Assembly (NCBI GenBank): GCA_965240325.2 | Contig: OZ251242.1 | Coordinates: 682,001-746,000 of the forward strand | Reading direction: 5' to 3' | Origin: Rebecca billardiae RCC1528 | Taxonomy: Eukaryota; Haptophyta | DNA length: 64,000 nucleotides | In this document: piece by piece, positions 20,101 to 31,262 of the stretch | How the letters are laid out: every line of letters begins with the position of its first letter | Numbering within the stretch: position 1 is the stretch's first letter | The notes under the pieces: generated by a model | What the model was told of the DNA's origin: nothing | Seen by the model: only the letters and a program-made list of their open reading frames with translations | Databases searched by the model: none | Program-made: the position numbers and the translations under genes

Positions 20101-23100
20101 CGCGCGCGGGGCGCCGAGCGCAGCGCCGAGCGCCGCGCCACCGCCGCCGTGCGCGCCGCGCGCGGCGGCGGTGGCGCGGAGGCGGCGGCGGCGCGTTCGC
20201 GCAAGCGCACGCGTCGGCGCACGCGCGCCGATGCGTGCGCGCGCGGCGGGGGCGCGTGCATGCTGCACCACGCGCGCCGCCGCACACGCCGCTCAGCCGC
20301 GCCCCGCCCCGCGCCCTCCCCTGCGCGCAGTCGCACCAACGTGTCTGGCGAGGTCCAGGCACGCGTCGATGAGGCCGTTGAGGCGAACAAGGCGCGGCTG
20401 CAGCAGGAGCCGCCCAGGTGCAAGCGGCGGGGGGGGCACAACGCGCCGCGCCCGTGCACGCGCGGCGCGGGCGGGAAACCGGGCAGCGGCTGGGGGCGAT
20501 TGGCCGCCCGTTGCGCAGCGCATCGCGGCTCTGCCGTTGCGCGCCCGCGGCGCGCGCTCCGCCGCCGCTCACGCGCGCCTCTCGCCGTGCCCTCGGCCGG
20601 CGCGCGCGCAGTGACGACTCTGCTGACGACTCGGCCTCTGGCGATGAGCCTGAGGACGAGGAGGCGGAGGCGGCGGAGGACGAGGCGGAGAAGGCGAGTG
20701 CGCGCGCGCGCGCCGAGGCCGCCGCCGCGGCGGGTGGCGCCTCCGACGCGCCCCGCGGCGTCGACCGCCTCGGCTTCCTCGCCATGGCCGTCGCGCTCGT
20801 GCAGACGGTGCTCGCTGTCGTGAAGAGCTCCGACGCCTCGCTGTGCGTCGGCATCTACGCGCCGTGGGGCGGCGGCAAGTCGTTCTTCCTCAACGCGTTC
20901 GTGCTGCGGCTCGAGGCGTGCCACCGCGTGGAGGATGTGCGTGCGCTGTGGGCGTGGGTGCGGCGCGAGAAGACATCTCTCGACCCACCGCCCAAGCCGG
21001 GCGAGTCCCGCGCGGTGGACGCGCTCGTGCGCGCGCTGCGCGCCGCGCTGCGCCACGGGTACGTCAACCAGGAGGAGAAGAGCGAGCTGCGCGCTCTCGT
21101 GTCGTCCAACAAGGGCTTGCGCGAGCGGGCGGCGGCCGCGGAGGCGGAGGGCGAGCGCCGTGTTGAAGACGACGAGGAGGTGGAGCTGCCTGCGCTGATG
21201 GACCCCGACTGGCTCGCACGGCTGGTGGTGCTCACGCTGCGCGGCTGGCTCGCCTTTGGGCGCGACGTGCGCAGCGCGCAGGCGGCGATGTGCAGCACGC
21301 TCTGGTGGCCCGCGCGCTCACTGCCCGCGCGTGCGGGGCGAGTGGTACCCACGAGTACTGCCGACAGTGAGCAGGAGTATCAGCTGTTGCCCGGCGGCGG
21401 CGGCGCAGCGGACGACGAGAAGGAGCTGCCGAGCGAGTCGCAGCCTGGCGCGCGTGCGGACGCTGCGCCGCTCACGGACGAGGAGCGCTCGCGCGCCGAG
21501 GTGCTCGCGGTGCGCGCCGCGCTGCTGTGTCTCGGCACGCAGCTCGTGCTGCTGCTGCTGCTCGTCTTCGGCATGCTCGCGGTCGTGCTTGCGATTGTGT
21601 GGCAGCCGCCCACGCTCTACGCCAACGCGGTGCCGCCGCCCTGGCCGGCGGTGGTGGGGCTAGTGCTGCTCGGCGGCGCGTGTGTCGGCGCGAGCGCGCT
21701 GCTCCCCGTGGGCGCCGCGTGCGCGCGCATCCGTCTGAGTCGCGGCGCGGCTCCCCACGAGGCGCGGACGCGCGACAAGCAGCTGGCGCTACACGCTTTC
21801 CAGCTGCTCGCCGGCAGCACCCAGCCGCGCGGCGCGCTCGACGATGGGGAGCCCCACGCGGCCGAGGCCGAGTCTGCCGGCGACAGCGTGGAGGGGCGAG
21901 CGCGCTGGTTTGTGCTGCTCGTCGCGCGCCGCAGCATGCTCGGCTGGATCGAGGCTGCACAGGCGCTGAGCGGCGTCGTCGGCATGCTCGGTGCGTGCCT
22001 GTCGTGCTGCGGCTGCTGGCGCTGCGGCCTCGGCCCCTCGCGCCCTCGCGCCGCGCAGCGGATGCCGCTGGGCGCCACCATGCACGTGAACGTCGTCTTC
22101 AACGCGTGGCTCTACTCGGGCGCGGACAACCTGTGGGCGGCGATGACGCTCGCGATGTGGGACGCGATCGAGCGCAAGCTCGGCAAAGACGCTGTGCGGC
22201 GGCACCGTGCGACCATCGAGCTGTCGCGCCGCCTTGCCGACGAGACGGATGCGGACGACTTGGCCACGCGCCTCGGGAAGCGGCGCGAGGCTAAGCGCAT
22301 CGCCATGCTGCGCTTCTTCAACGCGGCGCTCGCTGTGCCAGTCGTCTTTGTCGTGGCGTGGGCCATCTTCGAGGCGGTGGTCACGCGCGTGGTGTGCGCA
22401 GACGGCAGCGGCGCGTCGGATGCGGGCGTGGCTGCCGAGCTGTGCACGTGCGTGGCCGACGCCGCGCTGCAGGCGTCGGAGAGCGGCGGGCTGCTGCCGT
22501 GGGGCCAAGCGTGGTGGTGCGCAGCCGACCGGCTGTCGGTGTTGCTGCCGTCCTCGTTTGTCGCGCTGCTACCGCTGGGCGCACGCACGCTCGCGTACGC
22601 GCGCATCGTGCGCCCCTTCCTGACGCAGTCGCAGGGCGACGTGCTGTATGCCGAGGCGAAGGCGCTGGGCAGCTCGGACGCAGGGCTCTCCGCCCTCGGC
22701 TTCATGGCGAAGGTGAAGGCGGAGGTGCGCCACCTGTACGACTGCATCGGCACGACGCGCTACGTCGACACGGAGATCGGCTGCGAGCGGAAGCTGCGGC
22801 TGCTCGTCACCGTGGACGACCTCGACCGCTGCCCGCCCGAGATGGTGGTGCCCGTGCTCGAGGCGCTCATCCTGCTCCTCGCCAACGACGCGTCGATGGT
22901 GGGCGGCGGCCAGGATGCGCACGCGCCGATCACGGCGCTCCTCGCGATCGACCCGCGCGTCGTGACGAGCGCGATCGTCTCGATGCAGCGGGTGCTGCGC
23001 GAGGCGCACATCACGGGCGAGGAGTACCTCGCCAAGATCGTGCAGATCCCGTTCTGCTTCCCGCGGATGCAGCCGACCAAGATGGCAGCGTACGTGCGCT

Positions 23101-26100
23101 ACCTCGTGGGCGGCAAGCCGAACCCACGCCTGCTGCTGCAGCGCGCGTGCGAGGTCGTCGCAGCGATGCCCACCATCGGCGGCGCCCCATCCTCGGACGA
23201 TGCCGCGCTGCGCATGCTGGGCCAGCTCGTCGCGCAGCTCTTTGACGCCGAGCGCGTGGCGTCGCGGCCCGAGCGCGTGCTCGAGCTCGGCATGCCCGAG
23301 CACGAGATGGCCAAGATCGTCGCCCGCGAGGGTGAGCGCGCCAACCCGGCGCTGCTGGCGCAGTTCAGCGCGCTCGTCGAGGAGATGCTCGAAGGGCTCG
23401 AGAGCGACGGCGAGGACGAGGCGGCCAAGGCGCGCCGGCTGCAGCGCGAGCTGCTCGATGCGGCCGAGAGCGGGCCAGAGGACGAGACCCCCGCTACTCC
23501 CCTTGCCCCGCTCGCAGCGGACGAAGGGGAGGGCAGCGCCCCAGCGGTTCGCGAGCCGGCCGCCATTGAGGCCGCGCAGCCGCGCGCGCTGCCTCCGATG
23601 CCCAGCCTCGCGCCCGACGCCAGCCACTCGTTTTGGCTCGCTCGGCCGCGCGCTCTCGTGGACAACAAGGGTGTGCCGCAAGGGGAGCGCATGCCTCATT
23701 CGGCCGGAAGGGGCGTCGATCTCGTCGTCAACGCGTCTGCTGCGTGCCAGCTGCTCACGCTGCCGAGCGCAGACGCGGTCGCCGACGAGAAGCAGCAGCC
23801 GGCAGCGGCGCGCTGGCTGCGCGTGCTGCCCGCTGCGCGCGAGGGCGGGCGCTCTGAGCCCATCCTCGGCGTGTGCTTCTCGCCGTCGGGCAGCCTGCTC
23901 GCCTCCGCCGGCAACGACGGCGCTGTGCAGCTGTGGGACAGAAGCTCGACCCAGGACGCGCGCCGCGTGCTCTCTGGCCACGAGGGCGCCGTCAACGCCG
24001 TTTGCTTCTCGCCCTCGGGCCTCGCGCTCGCTTCCGGCGGCGCCGACCGGAAGGTGCGGCTGTGGGACCCGACCAAGGCCAAGCAGCTGCGCGCGCTCAA
24101 GGGCCACTCGGGCAAGGTCTTGTCGGTGCAGTTCTCGCCCTCTGGCACCTTGCTCGCCTCCGGCGGCGCCGACGGCACTGTGCGGCTGTGGGACGCCGAG
24201 GCCGGAGCAGAGCTGCGCGTGCTCAAGGGGCACGAGGGCGCCGTCCGCGCCGTGTGCTTCTCTCCTTCGGGCAACGTGCTCGCCTCCGCTGGTGCCGACC
24301 CAACGGTGCGGCTGTGGGGATCCGAGGCGGGCACGCAGCTGCGCGCGCTCGACGGCCACACGGACGGCGTCACCGCGCTGCAGTTTGCACCGTCGGGCGA
24401 AATGCTCGCCTCGGGCGGCGCCGACGGCACACTGCGGCTGTGGAAACCGACCGCACACGAGCCCTTCCGATTGCTCGAGGGCCACGCAGGTGCCGTCGCG
24501 GCCGTGTGCTTCTCGCCCTCGGGCGCTCTGCTCGCCTCCGGCGGCGTGGACCAGACGGTGCGTCTGTGGGACTTTGCCGGGCTGGCCGAGGCGCCAGAGG
24601 CGCCCCAGGCGCGCACGCTCGGCAAGCACGTTGGCAAAGTCACGTCGGTGCACTTTGCGCCCTCCGGCGACGTGCTCTGCTCTGGCGGCGCCGACGGCAG
24701 CTTGCGCGTATGGCCTATCAGTGCGTCCTCGCTCGCGCCCGCCATCGCGTGCCGCGTCTCGCTCGAGAAGCCGGACGCGAGCGTGTGGCGCCTCTCCACA
24801 GCCGGAGGCGGCGCGGAGGCCGGCACTGCTGTGGTGGTGCACTTCGAGAGCGGCTGGCAGCAGCAGGTGGTGCTCGTGCCCGCGGCGGGCGCGCCCAGCC
24901 GGCCCCAGGCCGAGCCAGCGGAGCAGCGCGTCCTCGGCGCCATCAGCCTGCGCTTCGAGCTGCTCGGCCCGGACAGGCGCGCCGTGCGCGGCGCGACGCG
25001 CGTGCGCGCGCTCAAGTGGCTCGCGCAGACGGACAGCGCGCGGGTGGAGGCACTCGAGCGCGCGGCAGCGCCGGTGCTGCCCGCGCGCGAGCGCGAGATG
25101 CTGGGCGAGCTGGTGCGCTACATCGACGGCAACCCGCGCCGCGTGAAGCGCATCGTCAACGTGCTGTCCGTCGCGCGGGGCGTGGCACAGCAGCTGGTGG
25201 GCAAGCAGCTCGAGCAGCACGAGCCCTTTGTGCGCAAGCTGATCGCGCTCGTCGTGCTGCTCGAGCAGTGGCCGCACCGGATGGCGTGGCTGCTCACCGC
25301 GGTGGAGAACGTGCAGCAGCTGCGTGAGACGCTGCGCGCTGTCGTCGCCGACCCCGAGCGCGACGAGGACGACCACAGGTGGATTGCTGATGCGCTCAGG
25401 CAGCGGCTGTACCACCTCGAGGGCGCGCACGCGTGGCGGACGGAGATGCTCGCTGTGCGCATCTTCGAGGCGCGCATCGAGCCGATGCTGCACGCACCCG
25501 AGTCTGCGAAGCAGCAGCTCGCACTCGACTCGGACCCCGAGCTCTTCATCGCGCTCCTCGAGCACTCCAAGCTCACCGTGCGCGACCTGCTGCAGCCCAG
25601 GTGGCGCACCAGTGCGTACGCTGCCACCGCGGAGGCGGCGGCGGCGCAGGCCACGGAGGCGGCCGCGGCGCCGGCCGCTGCGCCGGCGGCCGCCGTGGCG
25701 GATGCGGAGCGCCCCATCCTCGAGCCGCCGCCCACCGAGTTTGCGCTGTGCACGTACACCTTCAACCTCAGCCCGGGCGTGCTCGCGCAGGCGGTGCGCG
25801 ACATAGACACGCTGATGCTCACGGACGGCGACACTGCCGCCGAGTCGTCGCAGCCGGCAGCGGAGGGTGCGCCGGCGGCGGACGACGGCGGTGGAGCCGG
25901 CACGACGCCCGCCGCGACGATGATTGGCAGCGGTCGGCGCATGCAGGGCCGCTACCGGCGCAAGCACTCCGTCTACGCGGACACACAGCAGAAGGGCGGC
26001 GGCGAGAGCGGCGAGCTCGTCGCGCTGCTGCGCGAGCAGATGCAGGAGCAGCAGCAGCAGATGCGCGAGCAGATGCAGCAGATGCGCGAGCAGATGCAGG

Positions 26101-26327
26101 CGCAGCAGACGGCTCGATCCGCAGCAGGGTGGCGGCGAGAGTGGCGAGCTCGTCGCGCTGCTGCGCGAGCAGATGCAGGCGCAGCAGCAGCAGATGCGCG
26201 AGCAGATGCAGCAGATGCAGGCGCAGCAGCAGCTGCTGCGCGAGCAGATGCAGATGCAGGCGCAGCAGAAGGCTCCGCAGCAGGGCGGCGGCGAGAGTGG
26301 CTAGCTCGTCGCGCTGCCGCGCGCTGA
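17159..26327 (+). CDS. NLR-like receptor: LRR - KAP P-loop NTPase - inserted WD40 propeller - coiled coil
   Basis: Nine exons keep phase throughout: 17159-17349, 17661-17747, 18112-18198, 18554-18640, 19005-19094, 19448-19534, 19899-19985, 20331-20417, 20612-26327 (about 2172 residues). Residues 50-267 are ribonuclease-inhibitor-type LRRs (VGDEGATQLGAALASGKTRL). An acidic linker follows. The KAP NTPase shows Walker A GIYAPWGGGKS (about 347), FNAWLYSGADNLWAAM, Walker B VTVDDLDRCPPEMV (about 998) and YLAKIVQIPFCFPRM, with hydrophobic, probable membrane segments near 573-640, 833-865 and 907-930. Seven WD40 repeats fill about 1350-1640. The KAP helical end (YIDGNPRRVKRIVNVLSVAR) comes only afterwards, at about 1770. 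The tail is Gln-rich coiled coil with a frame change near 26115. KAP proteins act at membranes as signalling or defence ATPases. A sensing role is inferred. Confidence 0.85.
17661..20417 (+). repeat. Tandem exon-intron duplication encoding the LRRs
   Basis: Seven units of about 432-451 bp each consist of an 87-bp exon (one is 90 bp) plus an intron of about 345-365 bp. The introns are nearly identical, all starting GTGAGCGCTG(G/C)GGAGTGCGCGG and ending CCCCTGCGCGCAG. All introns interrupt in phase 2, so units can be gained or lost without breaking the frame. The eighth exon (20331-20417) is divergent and caps the array. Confidence 0.88.
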
Positions 26328-27730
26328 GCAGATGCAGGCGCAGCAGCAGCAGATTGAGCCGCGCGCTCTCCGGCTGGGCGCAGCGCGCGGCCGCGGCACG
26401 CGCGCTGCGCGCCGCCACCGCCGCCGCCGCCTCCGCCGCGCCCTCCGCCGCGCTCGCGGCGTGGCGCGGCGCGGCGGCGGCGACCGCGTGCGCGCGCGCA
26501 GACGACGGGCGCGCACGCGCGCACGCGGCGCGCGCGGCCGAGCGCGCGGCGCGCGGCGCGCTGCGCGCGTGGCGCAAGGCTGGGCGTGTGTGACGCGTCA
26601 TGACGTGACGTCACGTCATGACGTCATGACGTGACGCGAGGAATGGCGTAACGTGACGCCCGGTCAGCGCTCTGCCCACGCCTGGCACACCCGGACTCAC
26701 AGTAGTGCCACAGCCGGCTTCGCGCGCGCGCGCGCGCGCGCCGCGTTGGCGCCGCGGTGCCGGGCGGCGGTGCAGCCCTGCCCCAACGTACTACAGGCAA
26801 TCGCGGGCAATAAGAAGTCAGATCTCACGGCTACAGTAGTCTCGGTTTCTTATAGCCGTTCGGTAGCCCGACCGCCTACGGAGTCTCAGTTTCTTAGTAG
26901 CTAGGTCCGCCCGCCGCGCAGGCGCGGGGGGCCGGCCGAGGGCCGGCTGAGCCCCCCGCTGAGTCTTTAGGCCGGCCGGCGAGGCCGAAGAAAAAAAATA
27001 ATTGGGCCATTTTATTGGCGGAGCAGCAAATCTGGCATGATGTTGCATGGCGGATGCTGCGGTGCACTGGCCAGGAGTCAGTCATCAGGAGAAGTCGGGA
27101 ATCCTCAGGCCTGTACTCGTAGTCGGGCCGCGCGCCGCCGGTCCCACGGGCACTGCGCCTCGGCGGACCTGACTCGTCAGCAGCGACGACATAGTCCCGG
27201 TTTCTTAGTGTGACTATGCGTATAGCGAACCAGCCGCCAATCGCTAGTCTTAGTTTCTAGGCCAGATCCGCAGATATCAAGCCCCAGTTTCTTATAACGT
27301 GACAGCTCCTTATTGCCCGCGATTGCCTGTACGTATCCCCTTACCGCAGTTCAATCTGCTTCGTATGGAAGCAGATTTGACGGCGGCCGCTGCGCGCGCT
27401 TTGCGGCCCGCACCCACGCGCGCCTGGGCGTTGAACACTACTGCTTGCGAGAGTGTCAAGGCATGGTCTAGTAGTCGTCTACTGTAGCTACCGCCTCATC
27501 AGACAGCCGCCAGCCTACGGAGTACCTGTCCAGATTCACCGCCGTAGTATAGTCCACCGGATGATGGCAACGCGCGGCGCGCGGCGGCGCCGAGCAGCTG
27601 CCGTCGTGCTGGCTGGGCACTCGAGTGGCCCGCGACACCCGGCTGCACTCCTTGCAGCCGCTTCCAGCACGTGGGCGACTACCGACGACAAAGATGATGA
27701 TCGTATAAACAGCGCGCATGCATATATCCG
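26328..27730. other. Intergenic with a five-fold 16-mer motif, no gene seen
   Basis: After the receptor stop come a third decayed unit of its coiled-coil repeat (to about 26350), a palindrome cluster at 26591-26640 and a CG run near 26727. A GC-rich palindromic stretch lies at 26899-26975. The motif TAGTCYCRGTTTCTTA recurs near 26837, 26881, 27192, 27245 (degenerate) and 27279. No protein domain is recognisable on either strand. Confidence 0.5.
26591..26640. promoter_or_regulatory. Cluster of TGACGT palindromes downstream of the receptor gene
   Basis: TGACGCGTCA (26591-26600) is followed by an 18-bp perfect palindrome, TGACGTGACGTCACGTCA (26601-26618), and further TGACGT copies to 26636. TGACGTCA is the classic bZIP (CRE-type) binding core. 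It lies about 265 bp after the receptor stop and could be a regulatory site or a hairpin in the 3' region. Confidence 0.35.
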
Positions 27731-27869
27731 CCCCTCTTAGACCACAGACACAGTGTCTAACGAGAACCGTTAAGTCGTCGGACCAACCGTCGGCGGCCCT
27801 TGGCAACATGGCCACCGTGACGGCCGGTACTCGGTAGAGGCCGGCAGTACAGTAAGGCAGGATCCAGGC
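27731..27869 (+). mobile_element. Diverged fragment of retroelement repeat A
   Basis: It starts CCCCTCTTAGACCACAGACA and ends GGCAGGATCCAGGC. It aligns to the first 130 bp of repeat A with several small insertions, so it is older than the copies at 5053 and 12516. Confidence 0.75.
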
Positions 27870-29849
27870 TGACGCGCGTCGTTGAAGGCGGGGACTGTGG
27901 AGGCGCAGCTGCTGGCATCAGAGAACTTGTGCTTTATTCTGTTGGCGAAGCTGGGCATCAACATTGCCCCGACCTCAACTTCACCGACGACGACAAGTTC
28001 AGGCTGAGGAGGTACCTCGTCAAGCACTGCGGTGTGCTGAAGCGAGCGATCGAGCGCACCAAAAATGGCCACGCGTGGCCCGGGCCGCGGAAGGGCTCCG
28101 GCGCGGTGAGTACCGGCGCGAGCTGGCCAAGTTGATGGCTCGGTAGGCGAGCCTCATGCAGGTCTTCAAAGACGGGCGGGCTGCTGACCGCGACTAGTCG
28201 GAGTGCAGCTGTCTAATCGCGCTCTTCATGAGTACTCAGTCAGTACTACGGTCTGTCGTGGACGATTAGATTTCGTCATTATTCACTCCCAAAATAATAG
28301 CCCCAACATTTTCTTCGCCTCGGACCGGCGGGGCCCCCGGGGGGGAACCCCCGGAGCCCCCCCCCCCCGTGGGCCGGACTCGTCACGTGATGTCACGTGA
28401 TCACGCCTGTTGGGCAGCCGTGACGACACGTGATGGTCACTGTACGACGAATTCCCAGCCCTGATGGGCCGGGACCGACCCTAATAGGAGGCGCTCCTAT
28501 TCATAAGACGGGGAAGCACGAATATTGCGCACGCCACCGTATAGTTCGCCCATTCGTATGTGCGAACTGCCTGCGAATAAGTGTTCCGGGGTGCGTAGCG
28601 GCGGCGACCACGCGGCGGTCAACACCAACTCTCGCCCTCGTGGAGCACCGAGCTCTCTGCCGACGGCGTAGCGCGCGAGTGCAGGTGTCGAGCGTCCAGC
28701 GCCCATGATTGGTCAGGATTGGCAGCACTGAGCGATACACGCTAGGGAAGCCCCAGCGCCCAGCGCGCATGCTCTCTCGCCCTCTCTCGCCGCGCCCGGG
28801 GGTGCCGCATGCCAGTGATCAGCATTTGAAGGTGCCCGGCACGTGCCCGTCATTGCTTACTTACGCGACGGCTCGCGAGCAGAGTGGGAAGCGACCGAAT
28901 GCGGCAGTCGCAGCATGGCATCGCTCTACGATTGGCCGCTGGGGGCACAGCCCACGTGTAGCGCGAGTGCCAGCTCTCGTCCCTGAGACCATCGCCGGGC
29001 GTGCCAGGGTCGCTAGGTCGGAACTCGCGGGGCCATTGTATGGAGCAAGCGCCAGCAAACTTGTTCAAATACCCAAACTACCACTGGCGCCAGTCGCGCG
29101 CTTGCTCAGAGAGGGTTCGTACTGCGCAGAAAGCGGAGTCGTGGTTATTTAAATAGGCACACAAGCTGGGCCGCCATAGTTGGGCCGCGTTATAAATGCC
29201 GGCCCCGCGTTTACTTACTTTCGAATAATGGCGGATATATATATATATATATAGTCGTCATTCATTGAAACGGGTAGAGACCCCCGCGAGGCTACGCGAG
29301 AGACCCCGGCCCGCATCCGAACCGGGTATGCTGAAGTAGACATTTAGTAGTGACGCGAGTTATATCATCATCACTACTGCTGCTGTAGCAGCAGATGACC
29401 GCCGAGTTAATTAATTATAGCCAAGCGACGACGACGTGCGTTTGATTATTATTGATATTATTGTGTAGTTCGGGGAGCAGTCGAATTAACTGTAACAGCG
29501 CAGCGCGCTATGTGACGGGCCAGCAGACGATTCTTTTGAATATTATAATAATGAATAGCGCGCTACTTGTTATTAAAATAAGTTGACCCGCCTGCCTCTA
29601 TGGATGAACCGCCTCGTAATTAATCTGTCGTCCTGCTCGTGTCAGCAGATCGGCCTGCTCCCCGGGCAGTCTCAGTCCGCGGCGCGATCCGCGCGCCGCG
29701 CGTCGCCGCAGGGCAGCGCAGCGCGGTGCGATCGACTGCGATCGAGCACGCGCATCGTCGTCAGAATGTTTGTTCCGGGCGATCGTCGCCGGCGCCACAC
29801 GCCGCCATCCTGGCATCCATCCATCCGCCAGCAGCCGCCTATAGATCTG
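27870..29849. other. Gene-poor interval
   Basis: Parts are less GC-rich than the genes. Visible features are a C-rich and G-rich hairpin-forming stretch (28326-28377), two TCACGTGA boxes (28384-28400) and a TA run (29236-29252). A short frame near 27980-28060 (DDKFRLRRYLVKHCGVLKRA) looks protein-like but is isolated. No complete gene is supported. Confidence 0.4.
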
Positions 29850-31123
29850 TCAGACATTATTTCGGCTCGCCTCGACGGCGGGCAGCACGATGATGAGCAG
29901 GATGATGAGGAAGATGAGCACCGCGCAGCACATCTTTTTCCTGAAGCTCTTCTGGTACTTGTTCGCGGAGCGCAGCTCGTCCACCGCCTTGGACGTGTAC
30001 TGCACGCTCTGCGAGACCGTGTACTCGATCTGGTCGAGCAGCTCGCCCTGCGGCCCGGACGCAGGCGTGCGCGCGGGCAGGGAGGGAGGGGTTCGGATGA
30101 CGAGGGAGCTCGCACGCGGGCGGCACAAGGGCGGCTGCGCGCCGGGCGAGCGCGCGTGCCCTCCGCCGAGCCGCGCCGCGCGGGCGCCGCCCTCCTCCCC
30201 GCGCCCGAATCACCGCCGCCCCGCCCTCCGTCCGTGCCGCGCCCCGCCCTTGCACCGCCCGCGCGCTCCGCCCCGCCAGCCACCGCCCCTCCGCCCTCCC
30301 GCCCTCCTCCTTCGCGCACCCACCTCTCCACGCGCACGCCCACGCCCGCCCCGCCCCTCCTCCGCGCACCCACCTCTCCACGCGCACGCCCACGCCCGCC
30401 CCGCCCCTCCTCCGCGCACCTGGCTCTCGACCAGCACGGCCATGCCCACCCCGCCCCTCCTCTCCTTTCTCCACGCGCACGCCCGCCCCGCCCCTCCTCC
30501 GCGCACCTGGCTCTCGACCAGCACGGCCATGTCGAGGAAGAGCTGGTGCAGCTCTGCGATCGACTGCTCGAGCCGGGCGATGTCGCGGTGGCGCTCCTGG
30601 ATGTCGGCGAGGGCGTTCTTCGCGGCGGCGTGGCCGGGCTGCTGCAGGATCTGCTGCGTGAAGATCTCCTGCTGCGCGTCCCCCTCGAGCACCTGCTCGA
30701 TCTCGTCGCGCGTCGCCTCGGGCTTGACAATCTTGTACTGCCGCTCGACGCGCTCCCGGTACTTCTGCTTGTACTTGGTCTGTACTTCTTGGTACTCGGC
30801 CATGAGCTCGACGAACTTGCGCGTGAGCGTGCCGTGCTGGTAGTTGCGGATGCGCGCCTCGCTCGACCCCTCCTCGCGGCGCATCAGCGCCTTGTTCTCC
30901 GCGTCCATCGCCTTGAGCTTGTTGCGCACCTCGGTCGCGGCCGCGTTGGTTGCGTCCATCAGGCTCTCGAGCTTCTCGTGCGAGGCCTTGCCCTGCTCGA
31001 CGCTGATCGCGGTGAGGCATTGGCCGTGATACTGCTCGATCAGCCGGATGTTCTGCTTGATCACGCCCATCACCGCCTTCACCTTGGCGATCTCTGCGAA
31101 GAAGTCCGCCATGAAGGCGCTGT

Positions 31124-31156
<33 letters not shown>

Positions 31157-31262
31157 TCGCGGGGCGCGCGCCCATCTCGACGTCGACCATGGCGTTCGGC
31201 GCGGAGGCGGCGGTGACAACGCCGCCGCCGCCGCCGCGGAGGTCGGCCAGGCGGTCCTGCAT
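29850..31262 (-). CDS. Syntaxin-type Qa-SNARE
   Basis: Two exons, 31262-30507 and 30047-29850, give 317 residues. The ATG is chosen for MQDRLADL, a usual syntaxin start. A Gly-rich linker and an N-terminal helical Habc region (about 50-180) precede the SNARE motif. Its zero-layer glutamine is Q252 in MAVLVESQ, exactly at the exon junction, followed by GELLDQIEYTVSQSVQYT. The tail is RKKM plus one membrane anchor (CCAVLIFLIILLIIVLPAV). It should form the Qa part of a four-helix SNARE bundle driving vesicle fusion, probably at the plasma membrane by resemblance to syntaxin 1. The intron (30048-30506) contains a copy of the end of exon 1 with a second in-frame splice donor. Confidence 0.9.

Noticed and set aside
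17346-20271. Arg/Ala-rich open frames on both strands over the LRR introns
   Set aside because: They are translations of GC-rich intron repeats and exons in wrong frames; the phase-consistent splicing model explains the region.
22569-25967. 1132-residue minus-strand frame opposite the receptor gene
   Set aside because: It mirrors WD40 and KAP codons on the other strand, has no recognisable domain, and the plus strand has clear motifs.
29270-29400. Possible tRNA near a CCGAACCGGG stretch
   Set aside because: No cloverleaf or A/B box pair could be formed on either strand.
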